Shown here: positions 57,250 to 64,000 of the stretch, piece by piece | How positions within the stretch are numbered: position 1 is the first letter of the stretch | Layout: the number at the start of each line of letters is the position of its first letter | NCBI GenBank assembly: GCA_022410635.1 | Contig: JAJVDF010000194.1 | Location: 814,008-878,007, forward strand | Source of the DNA: Tretioscincus oriximinensis | Taxonomy: Eukaryota > Chordata > Lepidosauria > Squamata > Gymnophthalmidae | Direction: 5' to 3' | DNA length: 64,000 bases | Notes under the pieces: model-generated | What the model was told of the DNA's origin: nothing | The model's database searches: none | What the model saw: only the letters and a program-made list of their open reading frames with translations | Program-made: the position numbers and the translations under genes

Positions 57250-58055
57250 AGGGGGAGAGTGAGCAAGGGCTTTTGATAATGCTACAGCAGTTCAGAGATT
57301 ATTTGCAGGAGCAATTTTTGCTGCAGCAGCAGCAAAAAAAGCAAATTCAATATTAAGGAAAATTAGGAAAGGAATGGAAAACAAGTCAGCACGTGTTGGT
57401 TTGCCTCTTTATAAATCTGTGGTGAGGCCCTATTTGGAATACTGTGTACAATTCTGTCACCACATCTCACAAAGGATATTGTGGAACTAGANAAGGTGCA
57501 GAAAAGGGCAACAAGAAAGATCAAGGGGCTGGAGCACCTCCCTTATGAAATATGGCTGCAACGTCTGAGCCTTTTCAACCACCAAAGACAGCATTTGAGA
57601 GGTGATCTGATTGAAGTGTATAAAATCATGCATGGGATGGATAAGGTGAATAGAGAATTTTTTTTTTCTTTATCGCACAAGATTAGGACCAGGGAGGACT
57701 CAGAACGAGGATAGACAAGGGAAAGTATGTTTTCACCCAGAAGGTCATGGGCCTTTGGAATTTACTTCCAGAAGAGGTGGTGGTAGCTAGCAGCTTGGAT
57801 AGCTTTAGAGGATTGGACAAGTTCATGAACACCAAAGGGTATAAACAGCAACTAAGACGGATGTCTTGATGCTGCCTTTGAGATGGAGCAACGGGCAGTA
57901 TTCCTGAAATATCATTTGCAGAGTGTCTAGAACAGGTGAAGATTTCCCCATCTTCTGTTCAGATTTCCCAGGTGCAATTGGTGGCCCACTGTGTGGTAAT
58001 GCTGGACTAGACGGGCTGTGGCCTGATTCAGCAGGGCTCCCCTTTTGTTCTTAAG
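57250..58055 (+). mobile_element. CR1 LINE, longest copy in window (about 0.8 kb)
   Basis: The frame at 57481-57714 reads KVQKRATRKIKGLEHLPYE and LRGDLIEVYKIMHGMD, the C-terminal part of CR1 reverse transcriptase. It is followed by the CR1 3' region (AATTTACTTCCAGAAGAGG, GACGGGCTGTGGCCTGATTC) and ends near GTTCTTAAGG. It is 5'-truncated, and the frame closes at an early stop near 57712. Confidence 0.8.
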
Positions 58056-59880
58056 GTTACCACACCAGTCTGCTTCACACTCTGAAATGATCATTCTAGG
58101 CTAGAAAGCTGGATTACGGTTGAGGTGAGAATACTATGGTGAAACAGTTTTGTACCCCTTTTCTGCTACATAGGAATGCAGTCATAGTGTTATATTTGGC
58201 TAAAAACATCTGCTACAAAGAGAGCTTATTGCTGTAACTGTAACTACTACTGTTGAGTGCTATTTATGTCTATCTTTTCCTGCCTAGCTGGCCTCTCATC
58301 AGGCATGAGATCTGAAAGTTCATGAACAAATCATGCAAAATACAGTGACAGTTGTCAATGTAGAGTCTGCTGACAGCTCCTATCAACAAATACATAGCAT
58401 TTCTTGTGTTGGGCATAATCCTAGGAAAGGATATAAAAAAGTATCCTCTTTCTTTAAATCATCCCAAGTTGCTCAAAAATGTCACAAGCTGTCAAGAGAA
58501 AGGATATGGATGTTTTAAACATTTTACTGATGTGGGGTGTTTTTTTTCTTACTTTTAGTCTTTTTTGTTACCTACGATGAAGGTCAGGATATAAACTCTT
58601 AAATAACTATAACTAAATAATTATTTAAATAACTAAAACAATCCCACTTTTAGAAAACATTTTTCCAGTGTTGCTCAACATATAAGCCCTGACCATGGTC
58701 TAGGTCTTCTATGTGCCAAACATTCCTTGTTGTCCATGTTTGACTCAACAGAAATNTATTTGATGGTTTCATCTTTTACCTAAAAGTGAAGCAATACTTC
58801 AACATTGCCCTCACAGGATAGGTGGTGCTTCAGTGTTCTTGCTCAGCATAAATATTCAATACTCTTGGTTTTACCCAGAAAGAACAGACTAATATTGTAT
58901 CTCAAGTCCTATGCTGCTTACGTACTAGGAGAGAAAGTCACCAGACAGGGCCCTAGGAATGTGGCATCATGCACCTATGATTCCTTTTTTCCTAGAGTCT
59001 GACCTAAGGAATGAAAAGTATTCTTGGCTGCAGCCTTTCTGCAGTGTGAGAAAGAACTCTGAGGACACATGCTGTTGTGTTCCACCTCTGCCACAATTGG
59101 ACAGACAGACAATGGACCATACAGAAAATCATCAACTTTTGTAGCCATTTCCTGTGTGTCTCTTAATAGGATTAGGTGGAAACTTCTGCAGCCTCCAAGG
59201 TTTCTTCCAGGTCCTGAAGTCTGGAAATTGTATGAATGTGAACTTTCCACACATCTTTGCCCCTCAAGCACCTTCCTTTTAACTATGGGGATGCAGTCAT
59301 GATCTGTGTTTTCTGATTGGATTCCTGAGGCAATGATCTGTTTTTGTCATGCTGCTCTTGTTTTGCTCTCCTGCCACTGACTGTCAAGCAAGATTAAGTT
59401 GTCCTGCAATGCAAATCACTTTAGATCAATGAGGCCTGAGACAGAAAAAATAAGTGTCATCTTAGGGGTCACAGCACGAATGAGGTTAATTCAATGATAA
59501 AGCAATTAACTGACATGGAGCCATAAGGATAGGGATCAAAGGATACTTTATGGTGCAAAACTTGACAAGGTTTATTGTACAGATCTTTTATTCAGTAAAA
59601 AAGCACCAAGCAGAAGACTCTGTAGACAGACAGGCTATGGATGCAGCAAACGTTGGGGTACCAGGCTGTCAACTGCAATGAGTAACGATATAACAAGCTG
59701 ATAATAGGGTTACATGCTCGAGTGAGTTTTATAGATTCTGAACTGGTAACTGCATAGAGAAGTGAGCAGCATTGGTTTAATAGAAGTTTCTATTAACAGT
59801 GTGATTCTAGAACATTAAAATTGGTTTAAAAATGATCCTTCATTAAATAAAGTCCTCCACCCAATGTGATTGGACAAAAT
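58056..59880. other. Intergenic sequence, nothing recognised
   Basis: Overlapping frames on both strands at 58959-59302 carry no motif. 58560-58625 might be a decayed LINE tail. N at about 58756. Confidence 0.4.
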
Positions 59881-61440
59881 NTATTTATTTATGTTTTTAT
59901 ACCACCCTATACCCAAAAGTCTCAGGGCAGTTAACAAAAACAAACAAACATATTAACATATTAAAACCACATTAACATATTAAAGCAGCAGTATCTGGAA
60001 AGCGAGAGTAGTTTTTTGAACCTAAGGCATACAGAGATGGTGCTTGACTAACCTCAAGGGGGAGATCATTCCATAGACTGGGGGCTCACACAGAGAATAT
60101 CCTATCCAGGATTCCTACCTTCTTTGCCACTGAGAGAGATGGTACAACCAGGAGGGCCTCCTCTGCAGATCTTAAGGCACAGGCAGGTGGGTATGGGAGA
60201 AAATGTTATTTTACATATTTATGGCCGAAGTTATTTAGGGCCTTATAGGTTAGAATTAATACCTTGAATTGCGCTTACTAGCAAATTGGCACCTAGTGTA
60301 GCTCTTCAAGACTGTGGTGTGATGTGTTTCCAGCCAGTAGTTCCAGCCAGCAGTCTAGCTGCTATGTGCTGCAGCAGCTGCAGTTTCCAAACTGTTTTCA
60401 CAATAGTAGTATTCTAATGTATACAATTGACATGCTCCTGAATCAAAGAAGTTTGATGTAAAATTTTGATCTATGATGCACTGTTCTCTGAGGGTGGGTG
60501 GGGAGTTTATTTTTTATTTTTTTCCATGTGTTTTTCCTTTATGTAAAACCCAAATAAAAATTCACTATTAAAAAAAACAACAATAGTCCTCTGTCCAGAA
60601 GTAATCATCAGTTCATCAGTGGTGAACCAAACATAGCCAGAAGCAAGCACTCCTGGCCACCACCTCTAGCTGATCTTCAAGTATAAGTGCAGGATCCATA
60701 AGCACCCCCAGATTTCATACCCATCCCTTATGGGGCAATTCAACTCCACCAAGGACATGATGCCTCCCCACCTCATGGACTCGCAATGTTGTGACACAAG
60801 CACCTCTGATTTGTCTGGATTCAGGTTCAATTTGTTGGCCCCCATCCAACCTATTACTGCTCTTAGGCACCTATCAAGTACTTCAACCACCTCCCCTGAT
60901 TCAGATGGAACATGAGAGATAGAGCTGAGCGGCCACTGCATATTACTNACCACTCCAAATCTCCTGATGACCTCTCCTGGGGGCTTCATATAGATTTTAA
61001 ATAGCACCGGAGAGAGGACCAACCCCTGAGTGAGCTTCTAGAGTTTTGAGCAAGAATCTCCCACTGATATCTCTGGAAACAGTCTTGGAAATAGGAGCAG
61101 AAGCAACACAATGGCATGCCACCAACTCCTAAATTCCTTAGCCTTTCCAGGAGGATACCACAGTCAATGGTATCAAAAGCTACCATGAGGTCCAGGAGAA
61201 TTAACAGTTGCATTGCCCCTGTCCCTCTCCCAGAGAAGATAATCAATCAGGGTGTCCAGGGTGGTTTCATGCCATGACCAGGCCTGAAGCCAGATGGAAA
61301 TGAGCCTAGATAATTAGTTTCTTCCATGCATACCTGCAGTTGAATAACCATGACCCCCTCTAATACCTTGCCCAGGAAGTTGGGCAAAGATGAAAATGGT
61401 TTCAAGCAGGGTAAACCAAGATTAATTAGAGGATGCTGGG
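59881..61440 (-). mobile_element. L2 LINE, about 1.5 kb, with nested L1
   Basis: Minus-strand frames contain LLDLMVAFDTIDCGILLERL (the first catalytic-region block, normally DLSAAFDT), FKIYMKPPGEVIRRFGV, ESGEVVEVLDRCLRAV and NKLNLNPDKSEVL. The 3' end is TATTTATTTATG with TATACCCAAAAGTCTCAGGG. The sequence between is frameshifted and the YADD box region is destroyed. An L1 3' end interrupts it at 60408-60580. Confidence 0.8.
60400..60587 (+). mobile_element. L1 3' end nested in L2, with target duplication
   Basis: ACAATAGT occurs at 60400-60407 and 60580-60587. Between them is a short 5'-truncated insert ending in AATAAA (60553-60558) and an A-rich tail, the form of an L1-machinery insertion. 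The L2 sequence resumes on the other side. Confidence 0.7.
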
Positions 61441-63540
61441 GGACACATTAGGAGAAATATTATATAGTCTAGATTCTTGCATTTCTATTTCGTACATCTT
61501 CCGTCCATGTGCTAGATTTATTTATCATCAGTAAAGTTGTGATTTCATGTGTTCACAGATGGTGGCTTAGGATGTTGTCTAGAATTTCTAGACAACAGCA
61601 GATGGTGCCTGAGGATGCAGTGAACAGCAACTTGTTGATCACCCTTCATTTTTGTTGAACACAACAAATCCCACTTTAATCTGATACAAAATAATGTACT
61701 TTGTTATGAGTTGCCTTGGAGAACCAGTAAATGCAAAAGGAAATTATTGTTAACNCAAACAATGATATAAGATTTCAGAGAAATTTTATTTATTTANACA
61801 TGAGATGTTAAAACAAGTGACAAAGCAGCAGTTGTTTCTATTGGCTATTGTGAGTATAAAAAAAAATTCTCAGACTGCACTGCCACAAGATCAATGAGCA
61901 ATATTACAGAACTGTGGTATTGATCATGGAATATACAGGTTTAGTGAGCACAGACACGCGATTGCTATATTCCGGAATATAGCTTTGTTGCGGTTTTTAG
62001 GTCGTTGTGTGCATGCAGCCTTAGTGTCCTGAGTATAATGAAACTGATACCCAAAGTAGGCTTGGCTAGGCTTGCAGTTAGTATTTGTATTCTACCAACC
62101 AATGCAGTCATTCTTTGTTTGATTTCTTAATGCTATACTGCCTTCTAGAGGTCGCACGTATTATTTTTATTTATTTCAGCAATTTGAGCAAACATTTCCA
62201 TAAGGTTAGATCTGTGTAGACCTGAAACTACTTTTGCATCCAAATTCAGCATATAAATATGTACAATAAATAATTGATTTTGAATGTAAATACATTTCCC
62301 TTAAAATGAGATAAACCTTTTCTCCTGTTTATAGCAGAACAAGCTTCTCTTGATACAAACATTATGATATCTGTATTACATTCATATCTCAAGGTATTAA
62401 AACTCAAGTTATGGAGGGCTATTTGAACTTGTTTTTTCTTATTCTTAGTTTAACTCCTATACAGTGTATCCATATACATAAGTGTAACCTGTACTAGTGA
62501 TTACAAAGCCAATAGGGACACTGATTAAATTTTATTATGCAATTGTGGTAGACTAATAGATTCCCCTGTGACATTGTTCTGCAGTGGCTCTTTGTCTCCA
62601 GGTGGGACAAGAGATATTACAAAAAAGATCCAAAATGAATTTGGTAAGAGATGTTTGTACTTTTCAGGATAACTCTTGTGTATTTTGTTGGAATTGAATT
62701 AAGCCTCCCATCAATCAAAGACCACACAGATAAAATAAAAAATAATGCAAATTGTTATTATGTAAAGTGTATTTCATTGAGAGATCCCAAATAACTGGAA
62801 AAAGAATGTTTTAACTTCTCAAACGTCCAATGGGATTGGAAAAACAGTAGGCAATTACTATAATTTCCTTAACAAACTACCTCTCTAAGTTTTAAAAACT
62901 GGAAAAAATGATCTACAACTGGATAATAAAAATAACCTAATACAGAGAGCACTTATGCTCTCTCCCATTCTATTTNTTTAAATCTGAAAGTCAAAGAGCA
63001 CAATTTATCAGAGACCAACTTTTATAAGGTGTTTATCACTCTGGGATCCCAATGAATGCCAAAGAATTGACGTCTCTGCAATGCTATTTGGAACATGTCA
63101 AAATACTCCAATTGTGCAAAAGACATGCCCATATGCTCAGGTACAAATTGAGAACCTTCTACAATGTCTTCTATACTGCCCTTTTTACACCTTTGTTAGA
63201 GAAAAATATTTAAAGAAAGATTGTTGAGTTTCATAGCTTACTGCAGAGGATGAAAAACAAAATTTCTTCTGATTAGATCATGATTTGGAAATATGCCAAT
63301 ATGTTGTTCTGTTTCCTTAATGCAGCAGAAAGCTTGAAGAGTAAATACCGTACGTGGAAGGGAGTTGCTAAAGAAGCAGATTTTATTGATGTTTTGTATT
63401 TTATTTTGTTTTCAGTGCTCTCTTTACTTTTTGTTTTGTTTTAAACATTCAGTTCTGTGCATTATGCTGAACAGAAGGGCTCAGTTATTAAAATGAAACC
63501 TAGATGATGCCTAGTGGCTGGTTTTTTAGCCTACCATAAA
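61441..63540. other. Intergenic sequence, nothing recognised
   Basis: AT-rich. 61925-62020 has a short palindromic phrase (TATTCCGGAATATAG) resembling motifs at 30335 and 47975. Ns at about 61755, 61797 and 62976. Confidence 0.4.
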
Positions 63541-63720
63541 ACATAAGACCTATACTGGATCAGATCAATGGGCTCTCTATCCAAGCAGCTGTTCTCACAG
63601 AAGTCATAACAGATGTCAACGGGATACCCTTGTGGGAAGAAAGATGATAACAGGTATTCAATTTCTAATGGGTACGCATCTGTCTAAAATAACACTATCT
63701 CTCTATGTTAAAAGATCCAT
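63541..63720 (-). mobile_element. CR1 3' end fragment (diverged)
   Basis: AACATAAGACCTATACTGGA, TCAGATCAATGGGCTCTC and GATGTCAACGGGATACCC follow the order of a CR1 3' end in reverse. The remaining 280 bases to the window end show nothing. Confidence 0.5.
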
Positions 63721-64000
63721 TCAACCACACATGGACATGGTTTGCACAGTCAAATTCTAGGCTACATCTAGACTAGATCAGGAATCAGTTTACAAGTTGA
63801 ATTTGTGTTGCATTTACCACACCAGGTTGTTATACAAATTGGTAAGTTTTGAGTTACAGAGCTGATTTACTGGGTTACCAGAAAAACAGCAACAGCCAAA
63901 CTGTTTAATAGGGACATTGTGAAAAGACTGTGATTTGTGGGTAGTTTGGGTGAGAACCTGTAAGAGTGAAAACTGAAGAAATTTGATATGGGCAATAAAC

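Noticed and set aside
57481..57714. 77-codon frame as a host gene
   Set aside because: It is the C-terminal part of CR1 reverse transcriptase in a truncated element.

Overview
This is a vertebrate nuclear window, most likely from a squamate reptile (lizard or snake). The repeat content points there: CR1 LINEs whose 3' ends carry the ATGTTCTT-type octamer repeat, many L2-clade LINE fragments, L1 3' ends, tRNA-derived SINEs ending in a (TTC)n tail, and several families of short DNA transposons. There are no prokaryotic or organellar features. The species cannot be named from the sequence. Isolated single Ns and one 295-nt gap show a draft assembly.

Only one protein-coding exon is recognisable: coding exon 1 of BICC1 (Bicaudal-C family RNA-binding protein) on the minus strand at 29126-29357. 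It ends at a phase-1 GT splice donor and sits in a CpG island (about 28757-30095). Everything at lower coordinates (1-29125) is therefore the 5' part of BICC1 intron 1, and everything above about 30100 is upstream of the gene. In mammals the next gene upstream of BICC1 is TFAM; no part of it is visible here.

Layout. 1-9 kb: AT-rich intron with an inverted-repeat element, an 80-bp palindromic MITE and L2 fragments. 9-14.1 kb: two nonautonomous hAT-like elements. 14.6-17.7 kb: a perfect-looking fold-back with a hammerhead-like motif, CR1, L2, and a second 82-bp MITE. 20-23 kb: two SINE copies and a hAT MITE with a perfect 8-bp target duplication. 24-28.4 kb: mostly unique intron. 28.4-30.9 kb: the BICC1 promoter and exon 1, flanked on both sides by copies of one fold-back MITE family. 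31-42 kb: CR1, a candidate LTR with CCAAT/TATA/AATAAA, more MITEs, an L1 3' end. 42-61.4 kb: dense L2/CR1, a probable Penelope-like fragment with a hammerhead-ribozyme-like motif, a composite tRNA/L2 SINE and a large (TTC)n tract spanning the gap. 61.4-64 kb: little recognised apart from a CR1 fragment.

The parts do not form an operon-like system. The useful readings are the BICC1 first exon and its unusually open upstream frame, the nested order of transposon insertions, and two independent repeats that carry hammerhead-type RNA architecture. All repeat family names come from pattern recognition, not a database search.
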